Of a DNA stretch of 64,000 nt, positions 1 to 8,455 are shown piece after piece (within the stretch, counting starts at the first letter, position 1; the number at the start of each line of letters is the position of its first letter). Made by a program: the position numbers and the translations under genes. Below the pieces are notes generated by a model. It made no database searches. It was not told where the DNA came from and saw nothing but the letters and a program-made list of their open reading frames with translations. This DNA comes from Bacillota bacterium (GTDB lineage Bacteria > Bacillota > Clostridia > Lachnospirales > Lachnospiraceae). The DNA is taken from positions 62,001 to 126,000 of the forward strand of contig JAEYGZ010000037.1 in assembly GCA_023409535.1 (NCBI GenBank). The letters are read 5' to 3'.

Positions 1-49
1 AATTTATCGGCTAAGAAGTATATCAATCAAATAATTGAGGAGGTTTTCT

Positions 50-1651
50 ATGAAACTGACATTTTTGGGTGCTGCCCATGAAGTTACGGGAAGCTGCTAT
101 TATCTTGAGGCCTGCGGAAGGAATCTTCTGATTGACTGCGGTATGGAGCAGGGCAGGGATACTTACGAGAATCAGGAGATTCCCGTGCTGGCTGCCAATA
201 TTGATGCGGTAATTTTAACCCATGCACATATGGATCATTCCGGCAAGCTGCCCCTCTTAGTTAGTCAGGGCTTTCGCGGAGATATTCATGCAACCTCGGC
301 AACCACTGCATTATGTAATATAATGCTTCGTGACAGTGCCCATATTCAGATTGCAGAAGCAGAGTGGAAGAACCGAAAGAGCAAACGCTCCGGGAATGGA
401 ATGGCCGTACCGGTTTATACCATGGAGGACACATTGGCAACCATTCGAAAATTTGTGTCTCACGGATATTCGGAAACCTTTAACCTATTTGACGGGATAG
501 AGGTGCGGTTTACTGATGTCGGACATTTACTTGGATCAGCCAGTGTGGAGCTATGGATTACGGAGAATGGTGTCTCCAAGAAGATTGTTTTCTCCGGAGA
601 TATCGGGAACCGGAACCAGCCTTTAATCAAGGACCCCAGCTATATTAAAGAAGCGGATTATGTCATTATGGAATCCACTTACGGGGATCGTGAGCATGGA
701 AAAAATCCGGATTACATCAAGGAATTGACAGAAATTTTACAAACTACCTTCGATAAGGGAGGAAATGTGGTCATCCCCTCCTTTGCGGTAGGAAGAACCC
801 AGGTATTATTATATTACTTACGGAAGATTAAGGACGAGCGTCTTGTTAAGGGGTACGGTAACTTTAAGGTATATGTGGACAGCCCCCTTGCGGTGGAAGC
901 GACTCAGATCTTCCATGATTATATGCTGGGATACTTTGATGAAGAGGCGATGGCACTGGTGGAAAAGGGAGTGAATCCTCTGTCCTTCCCAGGACTGATA
1001 ACCTCAATTACCTCAGACGAATCAAAAGCGATCAACTTTGATGAAGATCCTAAGGTAATTATCTCAGCCTCAGGTATGTGTGATGCCGGAAGAATCCGCC
1101 ACCATTTAAAGCATAATCTCTGGAGGGAGAACAGCACGATTTTATTCGTAGGACATCAGTCCACGGGAAGTCTCGGCAGGATCATTCTGGATGGAGCCAG
1201 CGAGGTGAAGCTGTTTGGAGAGACGATTCAGGTTGCCGCTCAAATCAGACAGCTGTCCGGTGTCAGCGGTCATGCGGACAAGACAGGGCTTGTTAAGTGG
1301 CTGACCAGTTTTGAAAAAAAACCGGAGCGGGTCTTTGTTACGCATGGAGATGATCAGGTATGCGACCTGTTCACGGACTACATCAGTAAAGAGCTGGGGT
1401 ATCAGGCAGTTGCTCCCTATAGCGGGACAGTGTACGATCTGGCGCGTAACGTCTGTGTGGAGGAAGGCAGAAAGATACCGGCGGCAGTAAAGGCAGCCTC
1501 TGCAGGAAAGTCAGATACGGTATTTGAACGCCTTGTGCTTGCGGGCAAGCGCCTGGCTGCTGTTATACAGCATAATAAAGGCGGTGCCAATAAGGATATC
1601 GCAAAATTTACGAGTCAAATAAATTCCCTTTGTGATAAGTGGGAGCGATGA
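50..1651 (+). CDS. Metallo-beta-lactamase/beta-CASP RNA nuclease
   Basis: A 533-residue cytoplasmic hydrolase of the metallo-beta-lactamase/beta-CASP class, whose members act as RNA exo- or endonucleases. The zinc motif HxHxDH is at residues 58-63 (THAHMDHSG), the GHLLGSA stretch follows near residue 160, and the beta-CASP histidine region reads SGVSGHAD near residue 405. Length and motif order fit the CPSF/YSH1-like bacterial group. The ATG at 50 is chosen because GAGGAGG lies about 7 bases upstream; reading further upstream would translate through that site. Its stop is followed within 20 bases by the HD-GYP gene, so the two are probably co-transcribed. The RNA substrate cannot be told from sequence. 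Confidence 0.9.
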   Translation: MKLTFLGAAHEVTGSCYYLEACGRNLLIDCGMEQGRDTYENQEIPVLAANIDAVILTHAHMDHSGKLPLLVSQGFRGDIHATSATTALCNIMLRDSAHIQIAEAEWKNRKSKRSGNGMAVPVYTMEDTLATIRKFVSHGYSETFNLFDGIEVRFTDVGHLLGSASVELWITENGVSKKIVFSGDIGNRNQPLIKDPSYIKEADYVIMESTYGDREHGKNPDYIKELTEILQTTFDKGGNVVIPSFAVGRTQVLLYYLRKIKDERLVKGYGNFKVYVDSPLAVEATQIFHDYMLGYFDEEAMALVEKGVNPLSFPGLITSITSDESKAINFDEDPKVIISASGMCDAGRIRHHLKHNLWRENSTILFVGHQSTGSLGRIILDGASEVKLFGETIQVAAQIRQLSGVSGHADKTGLVKWLTSFEKKPERVFVTHGDDQVCDLFTDYISKELGYQAVAPYSGTVYDLARNVCVEEGRKIPAAVKAASAGKSDTVFERLVLAGKRLAAVIQHNKGGANKDIAKFTSQINSLCDKWER

Positions 1652-1670
1652 TTACTCAGGAGGAAACGAG

Positions 1671-3095
1671 TTGGATCAGAAAAACACAGCATACCCCGGT
1701 ATTATGAAAAAGACTGTCATAGCATTTGCAGCCGCATTGTTACTAATTCTGCTGTCATTTGCCTATCTTCTGTTTCAATATGCTTATATGAAGAAGGTGG
1801 AAAATACCGAGATAATGACGGCATATTCGTTGCTTGGCTTATTAACAGCCACAATTGTGTTGTTTTTTTGCCAGATACGTAAGGATTTATTGCTTCCATA
1901 TCGCCAATTTTATAAGGGTATTGAGGATGTCGGTATGGATAATTATCTGATATCCTTAATTGAGAATATTAACAACAATACCTCCTTCATGGAGATTCTG
2001 AAATATATCAGTAAGACCTTCTCCAGTTTTATTCCATATAACTATATCGGAATCGCACTGATTGATGAGAAGCAGGAGCAGCTTAGAGCCTCCTACGGAG
2101 TATCCGATGGTACAATCAAAGGGATGCCGGATAAGATTATGGGAGTGACCTGGCGTATCTCGGACACAGGGATGGAGAGACTGCTGCGGACAGGAGAGGG
2201 CCGAATAATCAATGATCTGGAAGTCCACTGTGAGGGACGGTCTTTAAAGCCTTATAACAGAGTAATTCTTGATTCGGGAATACGATCCTCCATTACACTG
2301 CCGCTTACTGTATCGGGTCAGGCGGTAGGGATTATTTTCTTCTCCAGCAGCAGTAAAAATGTGTATACGAAGGAGCATCTGACCTTCTTAAAGACATTGG
2401 CGAATAGTATCGCAATCAGTTTGGATCAAAATATTCTGATCAATAATATCCGCTACGGCGGTGTGCTGGCCCTGGCAAAACTGGCGGAGACAAGAGATGA
2501 GGAGACCGGAGAGCATCTGGAGAGGATGGCGGTCTATACCCGGGCAATTGCTGAAGCCCTGTATTCAAAGAATATCTACCAGGATATCCTGACCTTGGAA
2601 TATATCGATCAATTGGAGCGTTTCAGCCCGCTGCATGATATCGGAAAGGTTGGCATATCGGACAGCATCCTGCGCAAGCCTGCTAAGCTGACCTCTGAGG
2701 AATATAATGAGATGAAGAAGCATACCACCTTCGGGGCGGAGGTACTGCGCAGCGCCGAACAAAATATGCAAAAGAAGGGAAAGGATATGTTCCGTATCGG
2801 CGTTGAGATAGCTGAGAGTCATCATGAACGGTGGGACGGAACGGGTTATCCCTATGGTAAAAAGGGACGGGAGATTCCTTTAAGTGCCAGAATCGTGGCT
2901 TTGGCGGATGTGTTTGATGCGCTTGTAAGCGTACGTCCTTATAAGAAGGCATTCTCATTAGAGGTCGCGTTTGGAATCATTGTTGATGGCAGAGGGACTC
3001 ATTTTGATCCGGTCATCGTCGATGTTTTTCTGGAAAACAGAAAGAAGATCGAGGCTCTGTATTATGAGAGCATCAGAATAGAAAAAATATCATAG
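1671..3095 (+). CDS. Membrane GAF/HD-GYP phosphodiesterase
   Basis: Probable cyclic-di-GMP phosphodiesterase of 474 residues. Two N-terminal membrane helices (about 13-38 and 51-70) precede a GAF-like sensor region (about 105-255) and an HD-GYP domain with HDIGK at about 322 and HHERWDGTGYP from about 384, so catalytic residues are present. I choose the TTG at 1671 because CAGGAGG lies 7 bases upstream; an ATG at 1704 is the alternative. The gene starts 20 bases after the RNA nuclease and is followed by a strong terminator. HD-GYP domains normally hydrolyse c-di-GMP to pGpG or GMP; the GAF ligand is unknown. Confidence 0.88.
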   Translation: MDQKNTAYPGIMKKTVIAFAAALLLILLSFAYLLFQYAYMKKVENTEIMTAYSLLGLLTATIVLFFCQIRKDLLLPYRQFYKGIEDVGMDNYLISLIENINNNTSFMEILKYISKTFSSFIPYNYIGIALIDEKQEQLRASYGVSDGTIKGMPDKIMGVTWRISDTGMERLLRTGEGRIINDLEVHCEGRSLKPYNRVILDSGIRSSITLPLTVSGQAVGIIFFSSSSKNVYTKEHLTFLKTLANSIAISLDQNILINNIRYGGVLALAKLAETRDEETGEHLERMAVYTRAIAEALYSKNIYQDILTLEYIDQLERFSPLHDIGKVGISDSILRKPAKLTSEEYNEMKKHTTFGAEVLRSAEQNMQKKGKDMFRIGVEIAESHHERWDGTGYPYGKKGREIPLSARIVALADVFDALVSVRPYKKAFSLEVAFGIIVDGRGTHFDPVIVDVFLENRKKIEALYYESIRIEKIS

Positions 3096-3106
3096 GTATT
3101 ATAAAT

Positions 3107-3147
3107 AAAAATAGCTTCCGGAAAAGTTTTAACGGAAGCTATTTTTA
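3107..3147 (+). terminator. Rho-independent terminator after HD-GYP gene
   Basis: AAAATAGCTTCCG pairs with CGGAAGCTATTTT across a short loop, and the right arm runs into T residues. It closes the nuclease/HD-GYP transcription unit. Confidence 0.88.
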
Positions 3148-3260
3148 ATTTGCACAGTATTTCATAAACCGCATATTTTTATTCGATTTGACACATCCTA
3201 TAACATAGTAACAAATATTAAAGTTTTATAAAAGCTTATGCTTTGGAGGTTGGGTGTTTG

Positions 3261-3485
3261 ATGGAGGACATAAAGAATGCTAAGGATAACCTTGCAGGCA
3301 AAATAAAAGAAGGCACCGGTGAGATATTGAAGGATGACAGACTTGAATTCAAAGGAAAAATGCAGACGATAAAATCCGAAATCGGCAGCAGGATGGAGGA
3401 TGTAAAGGAAGAAGTGGCAGCGAAAGCGAATGATTTTATTGATCATGTAAAGCGCAGTAAAAAGGATAATAATCAGATCAGATAG
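3261..3485 (+). CDS. CsbD-like small stress protein
   Basis: A 74-residue, highly charged, helix-prone protein (MEDIKNAKDNLAGKIKEGTG at the start) resembling the CsbD family, small soluble proteins induced by general stress whose biochemical role is unknown. It has no membrane segment and no cysteine. GGAGG ends 11 bases before the ATG at 3261; a TTG one codon upstream is also possible. It sits 17 bases before a GlsB/YeaQ-type membrane protein, a frequent pairing of stress genes. Confidence 0.75.
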   Translation: MEDIKNAKDNLAGKIKEGTGEILKDDRLEFKGKMQTIKSEIGSRMEDVKEEVAAKANDFIDHVKRSKKDNNQIR

Positions 3486-3502
3486 CAGAAAGGAGCAATT
3501 AT

Positions 3503-3769
3503 ATGCCTGAAATAAGTAACTTGATTGTATGGTTAATTCTCGGAGGTATCTCCGGATGGATTGCAAGTATGATTACCGGTAACAATGAAAGAATGGGAAT
3601 TGGATGGAACCTGATCGTAGGTGTAATCGGAGCCTTCCTCGGCGGCTGGCTTGCCGGCATATTTGGTCTTGGACCCGCTACCGGACTTAATCTGTGGAGC
3701 TTCATCGTATCTGTTGTCGGTGCAGTGATACTGCTTTGCATTGTTAGTTTGTTCAGAAAGAAATTATAA
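3503..3769 (+). CDS. GlsB/YeaQ/YmgE family stress membrane protein
   Basis: An 88-residue membrane protein with three glycine-rich hydrophobic segments (about 5-22, 30-50 and 60-85) and the family features GGISGWIAS and GAFLGGWL. Members are small inner-membrane proteins linked to stress responses; the mechanism is not established. AAAGGAG lies just upstream of the ATG. Probably co-transcribed with the CsbD-like gene and ended by the hairpin at 3795. Confidence 0.85.
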   Translation: MPEISNLIVWLILGGISGWIASMITGNNERMGIGWNLIVGVIGAFLGGWLAGIFGLGPATGLNLWSFIVSVVGAVILLCIVSLFRKKL

Positions 3770-3794
3770 TAAATGTATTTTATAGTAACAGTAC

Positions 3795-3838
3795 AGGCAC
3801 CGGATGCCATGGATATGGCAGCTGGTGCCTTTGTTATT
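3795..3838 (+). terminator. Probable terminator after GlsB-like gene
   Basis: AGGCACC pairs with GGTGCCT, with an inner TGCCAT/ATGGCA stem, followed by TTGTTATT. The T-run is short, so readthrough is likely. Confidence 0.6.
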
Positions 3839-3931
3839 GACTTCAGGTACTCCTTGCTTAAAGTAAATATTTGGAATATAATAGAATTATGGAAAGGTTC
3901 CATGCAACAGAATGCCAAAGGGGGTTATTCT

Positions 3932-4573
3932 ATGGAAAGAAGAGCAATTAAGGTAAATGCACCAATGAATAAAAAGCTTTCGATGAAGGTGATACCGGGA
4001 CATTTTGCTACCAGCAGCTCACATGTTAATCAGTATCTTGACCTGACAGGTATGAAGACCAGGCAGAGTGATGCAGCCGAAGCTGCCAGAGTGATGGCCA
4101 GACAGTATGTGAACAGCACGATTGTGGATACCGTCGTATGCCTGGAGGGCTGCCAGGTAATCGGCGCGTTTCTGGCACAGGAATTAAGCGCGGTGGGCAT
4201 CATGTCCATGAATATGCATCAGACCATATATATCATTGCTCCGGAGTTTAATTCCAATGGACAGATGATCTTTCGGGAGAATAACCTGCCTGCTGTTTAC
4301 AGTAAGCATATCCTGCTGCTGGCGGGTTCGGCAACTACCGGAGATACCTTGAAGAAAAGTATAGATTGCATTCAGTATTATGGCGGAATGGTGGAGGGAA
4401 TCAGTGCAATTTTCAGTGCGGTGGATAAGGTGGACGGAATAACGGTACATTCCATCTTTAAAGCAAAGGATGTCCCCGATTATATGAGCTATGATATCGG
4501 GGAATGCCCGATGTGCGAAGCCAAGCAGAGGCTGGAAGCAATTGTGAACGGAAATGGTTACATAAAATTATAA
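3932..4573 (+). CDS. Phosphoribosyltransferase-like protein (orotate PRTase type)
   Basis: A 213-residue cytoplasmic protein that resembles type I phosphoribosyltransferases. The segment HILLLAGSATTGDTLKKS (near residues 126-143) matches the PRPP-binding loop in layout (hydrophobic strand, small residues, TTG-T), but the acidic pair usually preceding it is replaced by AG, so catalysis is uncertain. A C-terminal CPMC pair (near 191-194) is unusual and could bind metal. The ATG at 3932 has AAAGGGGG about 7 bases upstream. No pyrimidine gene is nearby, so the orotate assignment rests only on resemblance. A long stem-loop follows the stop. Confidence 0.6.
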   Translation: MERRAIKVNAPMNKKLSMKVIPGHFATSSSHVNQYLDLTGMKTRQSDAAEAARVMARQYVNSTIVDTVVCLEGCQVIGAFLAQELSAVGIMSMNMHQTIYIIAPEFNSNGQMIFRENNLPAVYSKHILLLAGSATTGDTLKKSIDCIQYYGGMVEGISAIFSAVDKVDGITVHSIFKAKDVPDYMSYDIGECPMCEAKQRLEAIVNGNGYIKL

Positions 4574-4601
4574 GGTTATGTTCAATATCAACCTTTAGCG
4601 C

Positions 4602-4714
4602 AGGAGCTGCTGCAAACAATTGTAAATGATACAACATGTCTTCCAAACAGTGCATTACAGGGAGATCATGGACCTGTTGTATCATTTCTAATTGTTTTGC
4701 GGCAGCTCCTTTTT
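4602..4714 (+). terminator. Very long stem-loop with terminal T-run
   Basis: Bases 4602-4636 pair with 4675-4710 over about 35 bp with one inserted base and two mismatches, around a loop of about 38 bases, and the right arm ends in TTTTT. It ends the phosphoribosyltransferase-like gene and faces the 3' end of corA. The stem is much longer than ordinary terminators. Confidence 0.75.
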
Positions 4715-4748
4715 CAGCCTCCTCAAATATCTGAAGGACGATTAGATG

Positions 4749-5684
4749 CTACATGAATTTTTTCTTTTTAAAAAACAAATAACATAGCACCGCAACAGTT
4801 ATACTGAGTGCAATCACAAAGACATAACCGAATTTCCAGGTCAGCTCCGGCATTGTGGTAAAATTCATGCCATACCAGCCAACGATTAAGGTTAGGGGAA
4901 GGAAGATTGTCGTTACTACAGTGAACATTTTCATAATTCTGTTTGAATCATTATCCAGCTGTGCATGATAGGCCTCCCGGACGTGTATGCTGTATTCCTG
5001 AAGCATGCGGGTATTGTTGCTTAATCTGGCGGCTCTGCCTGAAAAGATACTGAAGTAATGAAGATTTTCCTCGCTGAAGATATCCAGTGCATTTTCCTCC
5101 AGCTCTTCTCCGACGGCAATAAACTGCTGGTAGTAATTATCCAGTAAAGTCAGCTTTTTACGGATTTCGGTAATCTGATAGTTAAAGTTCTTATCAAGAT
5201 TGCGGGAGTTGATACGATCCTCGTGGCTGCTGATATCGGCTTCGATCTCTGCTAACAGGCTTTGCTCCTCATTAATAAAACGCTCCAGAAAATGAAAGAT
5301 CAGGCGTTCCAGGGTCAGCTTCGTCAGGTTGAGGTGCTCCAGCAGACTTAAGAACTTCAGTTTGGTGCTGCTGTCCTTATCCTCGATGATGACTATGATG
5401 AAGAGATTCTTCTTGATATAAATGCCGATTCGGTCCTGGACTTTTATAAATTGCCCGGGATTCAAGGCAACAATTACACCAAAGAGATAGTCATAATAGG
5501 AATCAATCGTTCCGTGGAGCTGGGGTGCATCATTTTTGCATTCCTCCACAGTCAGGCCGGAAAATCCGAATTGCATGTAGCATTCCTCTAATTCCTCTAT
5601 GGATATTATGCCAACGGTGAGATGGTCCGGGTTAATATCCTTTTGCTTAATCTTTGTAATCTCCTCTTTTAACTGATAAAACAT
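4749..5684 (-). CDS. CorA-family divalent cation transporter
   Basis: A 311-residue membrane protein of the CorA/MIT family, which forms pentameric Mg2+ (or Co2+/Ni2+/Zn2+) channels. A long cytoplasmic domain with coiled-coil-like helices (about 120-245) is followed by two C-terminal membrane helices (about 252-271 and 285-304) joined by the signature YGMNF at 271-275. The C-terminus ends in lysines, as expected for a cytoplasmic tail. AAGGGAG precedes the start. Its promoter lies back to back with that of the lactate regulator. The transported ion cannot be fixed from sequence. Confidence 0.9.
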   Translation of the reverse strand: MFYQLKEEITKIKQKDINPDHLTVGIISIEELEECYMQFGFSGLTVEECKNDAPQLHGTIDSYYDYLFGVIVALNPGQFIKVQDRIGIYIKKNLFIIVIIEDKDSSTKLKFLSLLEHLNLTKLTLERLIFHFLERFINEEQSLLAEIEADISSHEDRINSRNLDKNFNYQITEIRKKLTLLDNYYQQFIAVGEELEENALDIFSEENLHYFSIFSGRAARLSNNTRMLQEYSIHVREAYHAQLDNDSNRIMKMFTVVTTIFLPLTLIVGWYGMNFTTMPELTWKFGYVFVIALSITVAVLCYLFFKKKKFM

Positions 5685-5717
5685 GAGCCGGGCTCCCTTC
5701 TGTCATAGATTATCTAA

Positions 5718-5745
5718 ATTATATCATTGTCCCAACCTTTGTCAA
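5718..5745 (-). promoter_or_regulatory. Sigma-A promoter of corA
   Basis: On the minus strand TTGACA (5745-5740) and TATAAT (5723-5718) are separated by 16 bases, a consensus pair 34 bases upstream of the corA start. Its -35 box lies only four bases from the divergent promoter at 5750. Confidence 0.75.
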
Positions 5746-5749
5746 ATGA

Positions 5750-5778
5750 TTGATATAATGCGGCAGGTAAGATATAAT
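5750..5778 (+). promoter_or_regulatory. Sigma-A promoter of the FadR-type regulator
   Basis: TTGATA (5750-5755) and TATAAT (5773-5778) with a 17-base spacer, about 47 bases upstream of the regulator start. Confidence 0.7.
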
Positions 5779-5824
5779 GTAAATCGGAGATACAGTAAAT
5801 TAATACTGAAAGAGGAAGGAACCA

Positions 5825-6535
5825 TTGGAAGAAAAGGAAATACATCAAAAATCATATACCAGGGTGATTGAATATATCAAGGAGCAAATCAGAAGCGGCA
5901 ATCTTGCGGTGGGGTCAAAGCTGCCTGCAGAGCGGGATTTATCGGCGATTCTCGGCATCAGCCGCAATTCGGTCCGGGAGGCGATCAGAACCCTGGATAT
6001 CATGGGGGTTATCACCAGCCAGCAGGGGGCGGGGAATTACCTGACCGGCAATTTTGAAAATAATCTGGTGGAAACCATGTCTATGATGTTCTTGCTGGAT
6101 CAGATTGATTATAAACAGATCAGTCAGCTTCGCCGCTCGCTGGAGCTTCAGGCTTTACTGCTGGCCATCGATAATATCTCGGAGCGGGATGTAGCCGAGC
6201 TCTCGGAAAGTGTGGCGGATCTGGAGCATCTGACGGAGGCCGACAATATACTTCTGGATAAAAAGCTGCATTTTACCATTGCAAAGGCTTCCGGGAATAC
6301 ACTGATCATAGATATTTTGCAGGCGCTGTCAGATCTGATTGACCAGTTTATCAGTGATTTAAGAAGGGAAATTCTGAGCTCGCCGGATAGCAAATTTATC
6401 CTTTGGGAAGCACATAATAACATGTTAAAAAGTCTTATGACAAGAGATAAGGGCTTGGCTTATGATGCGATAAACATGCATTTTGATATAGTTGACGAAA
6501 AATTGGCATCCAACCAGGATTGGATTAGGAAATAG
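5825..6535 (+). CDS. lctA: FadR/LldR-type GntR regulator of lactate use
   Basis: A 236-residue DNA-binding repressor. The N-terminal winged helix (about 8-75) contains the GntR hallmark GSKLPAERDLSAILGISRNS, and the rest (about 85-230) is a helical FCD ligand domain as in FadR and LldR. The start is a TTG at 5825 with AGGAAGGA just upstream. It lies immediately before the lactate permease and the EtfBA/dehydrogenase genes, like LctA of Acetobacterium woodii, and two sites fitting the FadR-subfamily consensus TNGTNNNACNA lie in the following gap. Lactate as effector is inferred from context. Confidence 0.85.
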   Translation: MEEKEIHQKSYTRVIEYIKEQIRSGNLAVGSKLPAERDLSAILGISRNSVREAIRTLDIMGVITSQQGAGNYLTGNFENNLVETMSMMFLLDQIDYKQISQLRRSLELQALLLAIDNISERDVAELSESVADLEHLTEADNILLDKKLHFTIAKASGNTLIIDILQALSDLIDQFISDLRREILSSPDSKFILWEAHNNMLKSLMTRDKGLAYDAINMHFDIVDEKLASNQDWIRK

Positions 6536-6586
6536 TAATAAAAAGGAAGAGTCGATACAAAAGGTTTGTGAAAAAAATGACGTTTG

Positions 6587-6615
6587 TTGACATACCCGGC
6601 GCTATAAAATATAAT
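6587..6615 (+). promoter_or_regulatory. Consensus promoter of the lactate operon
   Basis: TTGACA (6587-6592), a 17-base spacer and TATAAT (6610-6615): a perfect sigma-A promoter. Transcription should begin near 6622, right at the first operator, leaving a leader of about 200 bases before the permease start. Confidence 0.85.
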
Positions 6616-6624
6616 AAAATTACA

Positions 6625-6641
6625 AAGTGGTCCTACCAATT
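6625..6641 (+). promoter_or_regulatory. Operator O1 for the FadR-type regulator
   Basis: AAGTGGTCCTACCAATT contains TGGT-N3-ACCA (6628-6638), fitting TNGTNNNACNA. It covers about +4 to +20 of the lactate promoter, a position that would block initiation or escape. Confidence 0.75.
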
Positions 6642-6768
6642 TGAGCGGTAGGGGAGATGTTGCACAACTCTCTGTTTTAACTAGGAAGATAAGCTTGGAA
6701 TTATACTGCAGATAATTCAGAAGTGACAGTTAAAACAACTTGTTTTGCAACTTTTCTTTTTCCCATAA

Positions 6769-6785
6769 AATTGGTACTACCAATT
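6769..6785 (+). promoter_or_regulatory. Operator O2, perfect palindrome in the leader
   Basis: AATTGGTACTACCAATT is a perfect inverted repeat around the central base with the same TGGT-N3-ACCA core as O1, 144 bases downstream of it and 40 bases before the permease ATG. Confidence 0.75.
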
Positions 6786-6825
6786 CACACTTTATCACAT
6801 TCAAGCTACGGAGAAGGAGTCAACA

Positions 6826-8367
6826 ATGAATATTACTTTAGCATTTATCTTAGCACTTTTGCCGATCATCTGGCTGATCGTCGCACTGACGGTTCTGAAG
6901 ATACCCGGCTTTAAGGCATGTATTGGAGCGCTTGTGATTGCATATGTACTTGCAGTCTTCCTGTGGAAAATGCCCCTTGTGGATAGTGTTACGGCAGCCC
7001 TGGAAGGAACGGCAATGGCATTATGGCCTATCATCATCGTTATCATTGCTGCCATATTTACCTATAATGTATGCGTTGCCACAGGACATATGGAAGTTAT
7101 CAAAAAGATGTTGGCGGGGGTTACCAACGACAAACGAGTATTAGTCCTGCTGATCGCCTGGGGGTTTGGCGGTTTCATGGAGGGTATGGCCGGCTTTGGT
7201 ACGGCGGTTGCGATACCGGCGAGTATGCTGTGGGCACTGGGGATTGATCCGGTATTTGCCGCAGTTGTCTGTCTGGTTGCCAATGCAACGCCTACGGCCT
7301 TCGGTTCTATCGGTATTCCGACAACGACCCTGGCAAAGATCACCGGCTTTGACGTATTCGGTCTTTCTACTAACACGGTTACCATATTAACGCCTTTAAT
7401 TATACTTACACCGTTTTTCCTGGTTTATATGACCGGAAAATCAAGAAAGGCATTCAAGGGAGTAGGAATCATCACATTGATATCCGGTCTGGCTTTTCTT
7501 ATTCCGGAATACCTTGTTGCAAAATTCCTTGGTGCGGAGCTTCCCGTTGTAATCGGTTCCGTTTGCTCCATGTTTGCTACGGTAATTGCGGCAAAAGTAT
7601 TTGGTAATAAGAACGTGGACAAGGAATTTTTACTGGAAGAGAAAAAGACGGAGAAGATCGGAAGGAAGCAGGCGCTGGTAGCCTGGAGTCCTTTTATCAT
7701 GATCTTTGTGTTCCTGCTTGCTACCTCCAAATTAATCGCACCGCTTAATGCGCTGCTTGCGGTTGTTAAGACATCTGTCAATATCTACACCGGTGAGGGT
7801 GCGGCTGCTTATGTCTTCTCCTGGCTGACCACTCCCGGCCTTTGGATCATTCTGGCTGCATTCCTCGGAGGGAAGCTTCAGGGAGCAAGCTTTAAGCAAA
7901 TGTCGGTTATCTTTGGCAAGACCGTCGTTCAGATGTATAAGACGGTGATCACTATTGTATGTATCATGGCAACAGCCAAGCTGATGGGATACAGCGGAAT
8001 GATCTCCTCCATCGCCCTGATGGTTGTTACCGTAACAGGTTCCTTTTATCCGTTTTTTGCACCGCTCCTTGGTGCGGTGGGTACCTTTGTTACAGGCAGC
8101 GGTACTTCAGCCAGCGTATTATTCGGAGGCTTGCAGGCGGAGACCTCAGCGGCTCTTTCCCTGAACCAGTCCTGGATTGCCGCTTCCAATACCGCCGGAG
8201 CAATCTGTGCAAAGATGATCTCACCCCAGAGTATTGCGGTAGCCGTGGCAGCCGTAAGCTTACAGGGAAAAGAAAGTGTACTCTTAAAGGGTGCTATTAA
8301 GTATTTCATAATCTTTATTGTTATTGTAGGAATTGTAACCTATATCGGAGCGCAAATACTCGGTTAG
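6826..8367 (+). CDS. lctP: L-lactate permease
   Basis: A 513-residue polytopic membrane protein of the LctP/LldP lactate permease family (proton-coupled lactate/glycolate uptake). It has 12 or more hydrophobic segments along its length and the conserved family stretches GFGGFMEGMAGFGTAVAIPA (near 105-124) and NATPTAFGSIGIPT (near 154-167). AAGGAG lies upstream of the ATG. It is the first gene after the repressor-controlled promoter and supplies substrate to the dehydrogenase encoded downstream; it corresponds to LctF of A. woodii. Full length. Confidence 0.93.
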   Translation: MNITLAFILALLPIIWLIVALTVLKIPGFKACIGALVIAYVLAVFLWKMPLVDSVTAALEGTAMALWPIIIVIIAAIFTYNVCVATGHMEVIKKMLAGVTNDKRVLVLLIAWGFGGFMEGMAGFGTAVAIPASMLWALGIDPVFAAVVCLVANATPTAFGSIGIPTTTLAKITGFDVFGLSTNTVTILTPLIILTPFFLVYMTGKSRKAFKGVGIITLISGLAFLIPEYLVAKFLGAELPVVIGSVCSMFATVIAAKVFGNKNVDKEFLLEEKKTEKIGRKQALVAWSPFIMIFVFLLATSKLIAPLNALLAVVKTSVNIYTGEGAAAYVFSWLTTPGLWIILAAFLGGKLQGASFKQMSVIFGKTVVQMYKTVITIVCIMATAKLMGYSGMISSIALMVVTVTGSFYPFFAPLLGAVGTFVTGSGTSASVLFGGLQAETSAALSLNQSWIAASNTAGAICAKMISPQSIAVAVAAVSLQGKESVLLKGAIKYFIIFIVIVGIVTYIGAQILG

Positions 8368-8455
8368 TAAGCTCTAATGAAAGAACGGCAGGTTTGTATC
8401 AGCGCTGCATAACAAACTTGCTGCATGCATAAGGCAGCGCAGAAAGAGGTAAATC

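Noticed and set aside
3773..3931. Long N-terminal extension of the phosphoribosyltransferase-like protein
   Set aside because: It would translate through the upstream terminator hairpin; the ATG at 3932 has a strong ribosome site.
8400..8445. GCGCTGC/GCAGCGC stem between lactate permease and etfB as a terminator
   Set aside because: The arms are short, the loop long and there is no T-run, and the downstream genes clearly belong to the same operon.
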